A stretch of 6,191 nt of DNA from SICB01 sp037132395 (GCA_037132395.1 JBAXPC010000036.1:1-6191); one strand, 5' to 3'. Counted from the first letter of the stretch, positions 1-5,434 are shown. Notes: generated by a model not told the origin, from the letters alone. Made by a program: numbers and translations.

Positions 1-11
1 GCATAAAGTAA

Positions 12-17
12 TATACT
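12..17 (+). promoter_or_regulatory. possible -10 box for the first membrane protein gene
   Basis: TATACT matches five of six bases of the sigma70 -10 consensus and lies 20 bases before the ATG at 38. This predicts a leader of about 14 bases with no Shine-Dalgarno sequence. The -35 region falls outside the window, so it cannot be tested here. The 8-bp palindrome TAAGCTTA (24-31) sits between the box and the start codon. Confidence 0.3.
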
Positions 18-37
18 AGCTTCTAAGCTTAACAATT

Positions 38-517
38 ATGAATATAGGTTTTGACATCATCTTTTTTGCAACTGTTATAGGCTCTGCTGTAGCCTGCTTT
101 ATAATTGGCGAAGAAAAAACTCAACGCCTAGTAATAGCTACATTGGTGGGTATCCTGGCAGGATCACAGCTTGCTGAGCCAATCGAAAAGATTGTATCGG
201 CTAAAGCCAGCTTTATAAATCAATCTAACATAGCGATAGCTCTGCTAGCCTTAGCGGTAATTATCTGCCTGCTAGGCAAAAATGTTCGAGATTCTAAGTG
301 GCCCAAGAGTAAGATCAAATCAGTTATCGCAGGTTTATTGCTCGGGTTTGTAATTATTGGCTATGGCCTATCGCTGCTAGGTGATAGTAGCTTTAATAAG
401 CTAGTAACTGAACACAATTTGGCTGCAATAGCTTATAACACGCGGCTAGTCTCGCTTTCTGGCTTGATGCTTTGGCTGATGGCTAGCTATGTGTTGGTAG
501 GTAAGGCCAAAAGATAG
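38..517 (+). CDS. small multi-spanning membrane protein, function unknown
   Basis: This is a 159-residue, strongly hydrophobic protein that I do not recognise. Hydrophobic stretches lie at about residues 5-23, 31-46, 64-80, 94-115 and 137-154, giving four or five membrane spans. Short charged loops separate them (EEKTQR near 25-30 and a basic KNVRDSKWPKSK segment near 81-92). There is no signal-peptidase site and no catalytic motif. The N-terminal hairpin vaguely recalls CvpA-type membrane proteins, but the match is too weak to name. The ATG at 38 is the first in frame. It has no Shine-Dalgarno sequence, and a -10-like box lies just upstream. The gene stands alone: a 184-base gap with its own promoter separates it from the RimK gene, so co-transcription with RimK is not evident. 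I am confident that it is a real gene, but not of any function. Confidence 0.75.
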   Translation: MNIGFDIIFFATVIGSAVACFIIGEEKTQRLVIATLVGILAGSQLAEPIEKIVSAKASFINQSNIAIALLALAVIICLLGKNVRDSKWPKSKIKSVIAGLLLGFVIIGYGLSLLGDSSFNKLVTEHNLAAIAYNTRLVSLSGLMLWLMASYVLVGKAKR

Positions 518-543
518 CAAAAATACTTTAAAAGTGGGAGGTT

Positions 544-578
544 TATTGGTTTTGCCAAGGGCATTGTCTTGGCCAATA
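544..578 (+). other. imperfect hairpin downstream of the first membrane protein gene
   Basis: TATTGG (544-549) pairs with CCAATA (573-578) and CCAAG (555-559) pairs with CTTGG (568-572). This gives 11 base pairs with a five-base bulge on the left arm (550-554) and an eight-base loop. It begins 27 bases after the stop at 517 and ends before the RimK promoter, the right position for a 3' end structure. However, C and A bases rather than a T-run follow it, so it is not a classical intrinsic terminator. It could be a weak terminator or a 3' stabilising stem. Confidence 0.4.
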
Positions 579-592
579 CCCCAAAAATAGGG

Positions 593-622
593 TTGACTTT
601 TGAGCTGTTTAATCTGTAAAAT
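593..622 (+). promoter_or_regulatory. sigma70-type promoter of the RimK gene
   Basis: TTGACT (593-598, five of six matches to the -35 consensus) is followed after an 18-base spacer by TAAAAT (617-622, five of six matches to the -10 consensus). Transcription would start near 629, leaving a leader of about 70 bases before the ATG at 702. This is the most complete two-box promoter in the window. It belongs to one of the two genes with an obvious Shine-Dalgarno sequence. Confidence 0.6.
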
Positions 623-642
623 TATAACGCACAACAATATTC

Positions 643-680
643 TATGCTTTATTGCATTTATGAATTAAAATTAAAGCATA
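643..680 (+). repeat. 9-bp inverted repeat in the RimK 5' leader
   Basis: TATGCTTTA (643-651) and TAAAGCATA (672-680) are perfect inverted copies separated by 20 bases. Inside them a further ATTT/AAAT pairing (656-659 with 668-671) is possible. The stem is AT-rich and would be only moderately stable. It lies wholly within the predicted RimK leader and ends 12 bases before the Shine-Dalgarno sequence, so a role in translation or mRNA stability is possible. No T-run follows it, so it is not a terminator. Confidence 0.4.
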
Positions 681-691
681 AGTAAAAAGAA

Positions 692-697
692 GGGAGG
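692..697 (+). promoter_or_regulatory. Shine-Dalgarno sequence of the RimK gene
   Basis: GGGAGG lies four bases before the ATG at 702 and contains the core GGAGG. It fixes the start codon and shows that this genome uses anti-Shine-Dalgarno pairing for some genes, although several neighbours lack it. Confidence 0.7.
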
Positions 698-701
698 CGC
701 T

Positions 702-1607
702 ATGAAGATAGTGATTCTATCAAGACCTAATCGTAAAAACGGTGCCGATCGGCTGCTTGAGGCAGCTCTGCAAAGAGGCCACCAGGCTAAGATAATTGAT
801 TATACAAGATGTTATTGTAATGTCGTTAAGAGTAAACCCCAGGTTTATTACGAAGGCAAACCACTAGAAGGCATCGACGCAATAATTCCTCGTATATCAA
901 TTATTAGCCAGTCCTATGGTAGTGCCATCATTCGACAATTTGAAATGATGAATGTGTTCTCAACAACAGGCTCGCTGGCGTTTATCCGAACCAGAGATAA
1001 GCTTCGAAGCATGCAGCTCTTGGCTAGGCACGATATTGATATTCCTAAGACAGTTGTAGCTAATAGCACCGACTCTAGCGATGAGCTAATCGCAATGGTC
1101 GGCGGAGCACCTCTAATAGTAAAGGTTGCTCGTGGAAGCCAAGGTATGGGGGTGATGCTAGCCGAAACTAGAAGTGCCGCCAAGGCCATTATTCAGGCTT
1201 TCTACTCTCAGAAAGTCAATATTTTGATCCAGGAGTTTATTGAAGAATCGGGCGGAAGTGACGTAAGAGTATTCATAGTAGATGGTAAAATTGTCGGAGC
1301 AATGAAACGCCAAGCTCCAGAAGGTGAGTTCCGTTCTAATATTTATCTAGGTGGCCAGGGCACACCTATTAAGTTGACACGAGCAGAAAGACAAATGTCC
1401 CTCGGAGCTGCCAAAGCCATGAACCTCGATATTGCCGGAGTTGATTTGCTACAGGCCGAGAGAGGACCACTGGTAATGGAGGTCAATGCCTTCCCGATGC
1501 TAGCAGCAATTGAAGAGGTTACAAAACAAGATATTGCCGGTAAAATTATTGAGTATGTCGAAGATCATGTACCTAAGAGACGTAAGCGCGACAAAGTAGG
1601 CGCTTAA
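702..1607 (+). CDS. rimK: RimK-type ATP-grasp glutamate ligase
   Basis: This 301-residue protein is collinear with Escherichia coli RimK (300 residues), which uses ATP to add glutamates to the C-terminus of ribosomal protein S6 and also makes poly-alpha-glutamate. Stretches that match E. coli RimK as I recall it include MKI.ILSR at the N-terminus, RQFEM (78-82), RDKLRSMQLLAR (98-109), MVGGAPL.VK (132-141), EGEFRSN (207-213) and AGVD.L....GPLVMEVNA (245-263). The expected ATP lysines K100 and K141 and the metal ligands D248, E260 and N262 are all present, so it should be active. One oddity is that the usual N-A-S-P-G after the metal asparagine reads N-A-F-P-M here (262-266). Another is the basic C-terminal tail (PKRRKRDK, 291-298). 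The start is set by a good Shine-Dalgarno sequence. An amidotransferase-like gene follows 55 bases downstream on the same strand. No S6 gene is in the window, so the target is inferred; a different glutamylated or amino-acylated target is possible. Confidence 0.93.
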   Translation: MKIVILSRPNRKNGADRLLEAALQRGHQAKIIDYTRCYCNVVKSKPQVYYEGKPLEGIDAIIPRISIISQSYGSAIIRQFEMMNVFSTTGSLAFIRTRDKLRSMQLLARHDIDIPKTVVANSTDSSDELIAMVGGAPLIVKVARGSQGMGVMLAETRSAAKAIIQAFYSQKVNILIQEFIEESGGSDVRVFIVDGKIVGAMKRQAPEGEFRSNIYLGGQGTPIKLTRAERQMSLGAAKAMNLDIAGVDLLQAERGPLVMEVNAFPMLAAIEEVTKQDIAGKIIEYVEDHVPKRRKRDKVGA

Positions 1608-1615
1608 TAAACTCC

Positions 1616-1643
1616 TTGTAATAAAGCCAATTTATGGTATCCT
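1616..1643 (+). promoter_or_regulatory. possible extended -10 promoter of the first amidotransferase-like gene
   Basis: TGGTATCCT (1635-1643) has the TGn extension and four of six -10 matches. TTGTAA (1616-1621) lies 16 bases upstream of the TATCCT core as a weak -35. Transcription would start near 1650, about 12 bases before the ATG at 1663, with no Shine-Dalgarno sequence. An alternative is CATAAT (1646-1651), which would put the start about five bases before the ATG. Read-through from rimK is equally possible because no terminator is seen in the 55-base gap. Confidence 0.35.
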
Positions 1644-1662
1644 TTCATAATAATATTCAGAT

Positions 1663-2271
1663 ATGAAGCCGATGAAAGTTTTATTAGTAAATAACAATAC
1701 ATATTACAAAAATAGGCTTGCTAATTTGTTAAGGAGCCACGATCTGACCACTATCAACTACGATGAGGTCGGTGGTTTCGATACCAAGCCATATGATGTA
1801 ATCGTGCTCTCTGGTGGCGGAATATTGTTTGAAGGTAAAAAACGTTCGCTAAAGAAATTTCCACATCTTTATGAGGCCCAGATTAAACTGGTCAAGACAT
1901 CCAAAAAACCAATCGTCGGTATTTGTCTTGGTTGTCAGATTATTGGCTACTCCTATGGCGCAAGTCTGTATAAGCAGTTTAAGAATCTCCGTAAAGGACT
2001 TTTTCCGATTGTTGCAGTTCGCCGCAGCAGAGTGCTGGGCGGCCAAGACAAGTCGATGGTTTTTCAGTCTAATCACTGGATCATCACTGAGCTACCAAAA
2101 GATCTGGTCTGTGTAGCAGCTTCGGATGAGGGGGCTGAGATCATTAGGCACAAAACTAAGCCGATATGGGGCGTTCAGTTTCACCCCGAGCGAGAAAAAA
2201 TTGGCGGCGACGGAAGAAAGATCTTCAATCGGATACTCAAGCTTATTGAAGAAGAGCACTCTGCTAGCTAG
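1663..2271 (+). CDS. class I glutamine amidotransferase-like protein (stand-alone GATase domain)
   Basis: This 202-residue protein is a single class I amidotransferase (triad) domain and nothing else. The oxyanion-strand motif is LSGGG (49-53), the nucleophile elbow is GICLGCQ with C88, and the partner residues are H174 and E176 in QFHPE. All of the Cys-His-Glu triad is therefore present. A second cysteine (C91) lies in the elbow. The motifs resemble TrpG/GuaA-type domains (GxCxGxQ) more than PuuD-type gamma-glutamyl hydrolases (usually CRGxQ). Such domains normally pass ammonia from glutamine to a synthase partner, but none is fused or adjacent. It follows rimK by 55 bases on the same strand and overlaps tail to tail with a second amidotransferase-like gene. 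The ATG at 1663 is the first in frame; an ATG at 1672 is an alternative, and neither has a Shine-Dalgarno sequence. The fold is secure, but the reaction is not: amide transfer, glutamine hydrolysis or cleavage of a glutamyl bond are all possible. Confidence 0.85.
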   Translation: MKPMKVLLVNNNTYYKNRLANLLRSHDLTTINYDEVGGFDTKPYDVIVLSGGGILFEGKKRSLKKFPHLYEAQIKLVKTSKKPIVGICLGCQIIGYSYGASLYKQFKNLRKGLFPIVAVRRSRVLGGQDKSMVFQSNHWIITELPKDLVCVAASDEGAEIIRHKTKPIWGVQFHPEREKIGGDGRKIFNRILKLIEEEHSAS

Positions 2272-2959
2272 GTTTTTGTTTGGCTGTATTATAAAAGTTC
2301 CGAATGATTTTTTCGGGTATTTCGGGTTTGTAACTAGCTGGTTTGGTAGTTCCAGTAAACCAGCTTAGGGGAGCTCTGTGTTTTAACCTAAGCGCCACTA
2401 CCTTTAGCCCGCCGTAGCTTGTGGCTTCTGGGTGAAACTGTACTCCGTATATAGGCTTAGACTCATGCTCAAATGCCTGAATGTACCTGCGTTGAGATTC
2501 GGCCGTTTGGATTAGTTCGCTAGGAAGGCTCCTAACAGATGATGTATGGTTCTCTAGGGCGTAAAACGATTTTGGAACATCTTTAAAAAGCGTTGATTGC
2601 TTGGTGGTATAAATTTTAGTCCAGCCAATCTCGGCGTGCTGGTAGTGGTCTATAGCCTCGACATCGGATAGCGCCGCCGCGATAGCCTGAAAGCCATAGC
2701 ATATACCCAGCATTGGTATTCCGGCTTTTTTGACTCTGAGAATAAAGGGGCGCAACCTGGCATAAACCCTGCTAAGTTCATCGACGCTATCGGCCGAGCC
2801 GGTAAGAATGATATGGCTGTAGGCCTCAACATTTTTAGGCAGTGCTCTATCGGCCGAGTGAATTACGCTGGTCTTAGGGTTGAAATGCCGGTGAAATTGG
2901 CTACATCTGTCGCATTTTTTGTGTGTGGAGTTGTCAACAATTAAGATTTTTTTGATCAT
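2264..2959 (-). CDS. class I glutamine amidotransferase-like protein, GuaA-type domain with extra segments
   Basis: This is a 231-residue stand-alone class I amidotransferase domain, closest in motif pattern to the N-terminal domain of GMP synthetase. It has LTGS (52-55, oxyanion strand), GICYGFQ (85-91, nucleophile C87), ENHTSSV (136-142, where GuaA has SHGD) and YGVQFHPE (171-178, with H176 and E178). The triad is complete. No ATP-pyrophosphatase domain follows, so it is not GuaA itself. It differs from typical domains in two ways. A Cys/His cluster lies near the N-terminus (H13, C16, C19, H23, H25). An insertion of roughly 30 residues (about 185-215) lies between the catalytic HPE and the final helix IIRNFY. 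It converges on the other amidotransferase-like gene with an 8-base overlap of stop codons. The ATG at 2959 is chosen because a perfect extended -10 box ends seven bases earlier, implying a leaderless mRNA. The substrate is unknown. Confidence 0.85.
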   Translation of the reverse strand: MIKKILIVDNSTHKKCDRCSQFHRHFNPKTSVIHSADRALPKNVEAYSHIILTGSADSVDELSRVYARLRPFILRVKKAGIPMLGICYGFQAIAAALSDVEAIDHYQHAEIGWTKIYTTKQSTLFKDVPKSFYALENHTSSVRSLPSELIQTAESQRRYIQAFEHESKPIYGVQFHPEATSYGGLKVVALRLKHRAPLSWFTGTTKPASYKPEIPEKIIRNFYNTAKQKPS

Positions 2960-2965
2960 AGACTT

Positions 2966-2974
2966 ATTATAGCA
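2966..2974 (-). promoter_or_regulatory. extended -10 promoter giving a leaderless mRNA
   Basis: Read on the minus strand, TGCTATAAT (2974 down to 2966) is a perfect extended -10 element. Six bases (AAGTCT) separate it from the ATG at 2959, so the expected transcription start is at or within a base or two of the A of the start codon. There is no room for a Shine-Dalgarno sequence. No good -35 box is found at 16-18 bases, which is typical of extended -10 promoters. Confidence 0.6.
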
Positions 2975-3020
2975 AAGCTAGGCTCCGCATCCCGTTTGTC
3001 ATCGCGTATCTTTTGGCTCA

Positions 3021-3863
3021 CTATAAGCTAAGATCTTTAGTGGTATAGCGCCAGTATGCAATTACAATAAGCACAGTACTAGCAAGGGTTAAGGCTAGCA
3101 TATAAAGGTAGTCTTGCTGGGAAAAGCCCTGGCCGGCTTTAGTGGTTTCGAACATAAAAAACGGCGAAAGGTACTTAAGACTCTCAAATTTGGGCTGGAT
3201 CTGCGATATGATCCCAGTCAGGTAGCTAATAAAAAACAGCCCTACCACAAACAGCGAGGAGCGTGAAGTTTTTTTAGAAGCAGCCGATATTGAAAATGCC
3301 AAAGTACCAAAAAATAAATAAACCAAAAAAGATTTAACTGATAGACGGATTATTTGATAAAAAAACGGCGAGTTGTTGGTATTTAAGAAGAGTATTGTGA
3401 GGCAACCGGCTAACAGTAACCCAGCCGTAATGGCTAATATGAAAGTCACAAGCACAGCATACTTTGCTATTATTATGGTTCCTTTACGGATTGGCTTAGT
3501 CGCTAAATAATCTATGTGTTTTTCTGAATTTTCCTTTGATATAATATTAGATCCTAGGCTAATTGCATATATAACTATCGCTATTACATAAAACTGAGAC
3601 ATATAGCTATAGAAAAAATATAAATCCTTAAAGTTTATGCCGGTGATACCGCCCAATCCAAAGGCCACACCAAAACCCTTTGGTAGAGCATCGATTTTGG
3701 CATTAACCAGCTGCATGTAATCGGCGGATTGAAATGATGGGTAAGTAGACATAAACAAAACCATCACCCCGATTATAACTAAAATCCAGATTATAAACGA
3801 TCTGTAGTTTTGCCTTACTTCAAAGCGGTACAGGTTGCGGTAACTTTTGTTATTATGATTCAT
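3021..3863 (-). CDS. ABC-2 type transporter permease
   Basis: This 280-residue integral membrane protein has six predicted spans at about residues 22-39, 86-108, 135-160, 174-194, 203-220 and 252-271. The cytoplasmic segment after span 2 (ENSEKHIDYLATKPIRKGTI, 111-130) is the coupling region characteristic of ABC-2 permeases, usually of the form E..E...E.L...P..R. A long extracytoplasmic loop rich in glycine follows span 1. The open frame extends upstream to 3911, but the ATG at 3863 is chosen because GAAGGAGGT stands five bases before it. The start lies inside the end of the ATPase gene (11-base overlap), so the two are an operon and probably translationally coupled. Two copies would pair with two ATPases to form an exporter. 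The cargo is unknown; related systems export drugs, peptides, lipids or sodium. No terminator is visible after the stop. Confidence 0.88.
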   Translation of the reverse strand: MNHNNKSYRNLYRFEVRQNYRSFIIWILVIIGVMVLFMSTYPSFQSADYMQLVNAKIDALPKGFGVAFGLGGITGINFKDLYFFYSYMSQFYVIAIVIYAISLGSNIISKENSEKHIDYLATKPIRKGTIIIAKYAVLVTFILAITAGLLLAGCLTILFLNTNNSPFFYQIIRLSVKSFLVYLFFGTLAFSISAASKKTSRSSLFVVGLFFISYLTGIISQIQPKFESLKYLSPFFMFETTKAGQGFSQQDYLYMLALTLASTVLIVIAYWRYTTKDLSL

Positions 3864-4740
3864 CACTACCTCCTTCGTAGTATTCATCGAATATGTTTTC
3901 GAGCTTAACATCTGTAATTCTTAAATACTCTAGCTTGTATTTAGACAGATAGTAGATGAGTTCATCGACATCGCCTTTGTAGGCAAAGGTTATAGCGCCC
4001 GTGCCCATCTCGTCATGTTTAATATTATGTTTTTGAAGGAAACCAGGGTTGAGCTTTTGTTTTGTTTTGATAGTTATTTGTATGCCATTGGAATCAATTA
4101 TCTTTTTGACATTATCTTTTTTGATAATTTTCCCCTCTCGGATAATAGCGATATTTTTGCAATAAGTTTGGACTTCTTCTAGGTTGTGACTAGAGAAAAA
4201 AATGGTCGTACCCAGTTTGTTGAGTCTTAGAAGTTCGCCAAATAGGGCCTTTTGCATCATAGGGTCAAGACTATTGGAGACTTCGTCGAAGATAAGCAGC
4301 TTTGGCTTGTTCATAAGGGCACAAACTATCGCAACCTTTTTTTTATTACCTAGCGACAATTCTGATATTTTTTTTCTGTCATCAATGAGGAACATAGTTT
4401 TGAGTTCATTGACATAGTCCTGATCTAACTTATCGAAAAACCTACCAAAATAGTTTATTTGTTCTTTAACTCGCAAGTTATCATAGAGGCTAGCTTCGCC
4501 CGGTACATAGCCAATATCTTTCTGGAACTGATTGAGCTTAATGTCTTTTCCCAGTAGCTTAATATGGCCTGTGTAGGGGTTTAGCAAATTTAGCATGGTC
4601 TTGATGGTTGTGGTTTTACCAGCACCGTTGGGTCCAATAAAACCAAAAAAGTCTCCATAGCTGATATCGAGATTAATATTGTCTACAGCAGCTAGTTTGC
4701 CGTAGTTCTTGCTGAGTCGATTGATACTAATAGCTTTCAT
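3853..4740 (-). CDS. ABC transporter ATP-binding protein (ABC-2 exporter type)
   Basis: This 295-residue nucleotide-binding subunit of the exporter would be bound to the cytoplasmic face of the membrane by the permease encoded next. Counting from the ATG at 4740, it has Walker A GPNGAGKT (36-43, K42), signature LSLGN (128-132), Walker B LLIFDE (148-153, catalytic E153), D-loop SLDP (157-160) and the switch histidine in SSHNLEE (H185). A C-terminal accessory domain follows from about 220, as in many drug and sodium exporters. Variations from consensus are a glycine in YVPGE where the Q-loop glutamine is expected, LSLGN instead of LSGGQ, and EVSNSLDP instead of EPTSGLDP. An ATG two codons upstream (4746) is the alternative start. 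The downstream ATG is preferred because TAAGG at 4754-4750 is spaced better for it. The gene is first in a two-gene operon and divergent from a DUF4190-like gene. The substrate cannot be read from the sequence. Confidence 0.92.
   Translation of the reverse strand: MKAISINRLSKNYGKLAAVDNINLDISYGDFFGFIGPNGAGKTTTIKTMLNLLNPYTGHIKLLGKDIKLNQFQKDIGYVPGEASLYDNLRVKEQINYFGRFFDKLDQDYVNELKTMFLIDDRKKISELSLGNKKKVAIVCALMNKPKLLIFDEVSNSLDPMMQKALFGELLRLNKLGTTIFFSSHNLEEVQTYCKNIAIIREGKIIKKDNVKKIIDSNGIQITIKTKQKLNPGFLQKHNIKHDEMGTGAITFAYKGDVDELIYYLSKYKLEYLRITDVKLENIFDEYYEGGSDES
3869..3876 (-). promoter_or_regulatory. Shine-Dalgarno sequence of the permease gene, inside the ATPase gene
   Basis: On the minus strand GAAGGAGG (3876 down to 3869) is almost the full anti-Shine-Dalgarno complement. 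It is five bases from the ATG at 3863 and lies within the last codons of the ATPase gene. It decides the permease start against the longer open frame. It also shows that operon-internal initiation uses Shine-Dalgarno pairing here. Confidence 0.85.
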
Positions 4741-4757
4741 AGTCATTAACCTTAAGC

Positions 4758-4777
4758 ATTATCTTAACATAATTATG
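4758..4777 (-). promoter_or_regulatory. candidate -10 boxes of the ABC operon
   Basis: On the minus strand two five-of-six -10 matches are seen. CATAAT (4777-4772) would start transcription near 4765, leaving a leader of about 25 bases with TAAGG in front of the ATG at 4740. GATAAT (4763-4758) would start near 4751, giving a leader of about 10 bases. The first lies within the 16-bp palindrome. No convincing -35 box is seen for either, so the choice between them is open. Confidence 0.4.
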
Positions 4778-4780
4778 TTA
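4765..4780. promoter_or_regulatory. 16-bp perfect palindrome between divergent genes, candidate operator
   Basis: TAACATAATTATGTTA reads identically on both strands over all 16 bases. It sits in the short gap between the divergent ABC ATPase gene and the DUF4190-like gene. It covers one candidate -10 box of the ABC operon and abuts the -35 position of the opposite promoter. A dimeric regulator bound here could control both directions. No regulator gene is in the window, so this is inferred from position and symmetry only. Confidence 0.45.
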
Positions 4781-4798
4781 TTCTTTTGCTTGAAGTTC

Positions 4799-4807
4799 TG
4801 CTATGAT
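4799..4807 (+). promoter_or_regulatory. extended -10 promoter of the DUF4190-like gene, leaderless
   Basis: TGCTATGAT (4799-4807) has the TGn extension and five of six -10 matches. Six bases (AATTTT) separate it from the ATG at 4814, the same arrangement as at 2974-2959. No Shine-Dalgarno sequence is present. The expected transcription start is at the ATG. Confidence 0.55.
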
Positions 4808-4813
4808 AATTTT

Positions 4814-5170
4814 ATGGATCAAAAACCCAATCAGAATCAGCCAACTGATCAAACAGCAGAGGCCAGTAAAGTAATTCCAGGTGAAGGCACGAGCCAAATG
4901 AAATCTCTGTTAGAAGAGCACCCCGGCGTAAAATACCTTGTGCCTATCGGTAGGTCAGGACTTGCCATTGCGGCAGGATATGTAGCACTACTGGGCACTT
5001 TAGTTATACCTGCACCTCTTGGTATAGTACTTGGCATTTTAGCACTACGAGATATCAAAAAACACCCTGAGAAACTCGGCAAAACTAGGGCTTGGTTTGC
5101 GATTGTATATTGCATTGGTGTATTACTAACAGCAAGCTGGATAATATTTCAGATTTCAAGAAACCAATGA
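4814..5170 (+). CDS. DUF4190-like small membrane protein
   Basis: This 118-residue protein has a polar, Gln/Asn/Pro-rich N-terminal tail (about 1-40) and two membrane spans (about 48-77 and 93-113). The pattern matches DUF4190 as I know it. The first hydrophobic segment ends in LGIVLGILALRDIKKHP (69-85), and then a short basic loop and LGKTRAWFAI lead into the second span. The family is common but of unknown role; members often carry a polar or zinc-ribbon N-terminal region facing the cytoplasm. The open frame runs further upstream, but that extension would overlap the divergent ATPase start. An extended -10 box ends six bases before the ATG at 4814, so that start is chosen and a leaderless mRNA is predicted. 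The gene is divergent from the ABC exporter operon across a shared palindromic gap, which hints at joint control. It converges on the next small membrane protein gene with 53 bases between the stops and no clear terminator. Confidence 0.72.
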   Translation: MDQKPNQNQPTDQTAEASKVIPGEGTSQMKSLLEEHPGVKYLVPIGRSGLAIAAGYVALLGTLVIPAPLGIVLGILALRDIKKHPEKLGKTRAWFAIVYCIGVLLTASWIIFQISRNQ

Positions 5171-5223
5171 ATACAGGATCGGTAAACCAGAGGTCGCAAA
5201 ACTAAGTAGTAGCACTAGGTATG

Positions 5224-5427
5224 TCAATATCGTCTTTCTTTGTCCGCCCATACACTATACAAACATAATAAAAAAGCCGCCCACACGGCCATCAATCCGA
5301 TCAAACCTGGAAGTAGGTTCCAACTAGCCCAAGTAGTTTGAGGTGGAGTTGCGTAATTATATATTATTGTTATGGCTGCCAATGTACAGCCGATTCTGCC
5401 TGTCCATGACTTAGGGAGTACCTTCAT
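5224..5427 (-). CDS. 67-residue two-span membrane protein, unknown
   Basis: I do not recognise this protein. It is short, begins with a basic segment (MKVLPKSWTGR) and has hydrophobic stretches at about 12-26 and 38-59. The loop between them is rich in Thr, Pro and Trp (TPPQTTWASWN, 27-37) and probably faces outward. It ends in a charged WADKERRY tail. The support for it being real is the perfect TATAAT seven bases before the ATG, the sensible membrane topology and the fit between neighbouring genes. It has no Shine-Dalgarno sequence. It lies downstream of the CYTH gene on the same strand after a 78-base gap, and converges on the DUF4190-like gene. It might be a small subunit or stress-type membrane peptide, but nothing in the sequence shows this. 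Confidence 0.6.
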   Translation of the reverse strand: MKVLPKSWTGRIGCTLAAITIIYNYATPPQTTWASWNLLPGLIGLMAVWAAFLLCLYSVWADKERRY

Positions 5428-5434
5428 AATATGT

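Noticed and set aside
544..578. Intrinsic terminator after the first membrane protein gene
   Set aside because: The hairpin is real on paper, but a bulge interrupts it and C/A bases rather than a T-run follow. It is listed only as a hairpin.
446..637. 63-codon minus-strand frame overlapping the first membrane protein gene
   Set aside because: It lies partly antisense to a convincing gene, has no promoter or Shine-Dalgarno sequence, and its composition is not protein-like.
2222..2252. 8-bp inverted repeat TCTTCAAT/ATTGAAGA near the convergent stops, as a terminator for the minus-strand gene
   Set aside because: It lies inside coding sequence, has a 15-base unpaired loop and no adjacent T-run; chance is likely.
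3864..3911. Longer N-terminus for the permease starting at 3911
   Set aside because: The near-perfect Shine-Dalgarno sequence before the ATG at 3863 decides for the shorter protein, and the extra residues would only increase overlap with the ATPase gene.
4709..4813. N-terminal extension of the DUF4190-like protein into the ATPase gene
   Set aside because: It would overlap the start of the divergent ATPase and its promoter. The ATG at 4814 has an extended -10 box at the spacing seen for the other leaderless genes.
5171..5223. Terminator between the convergent DUF4190-like gene and the 67-residue gene
   Set aside because: Only a 4-bp stem (TAGT/ACTA at 5207-5217) is visible, with no T-run; not supportable.
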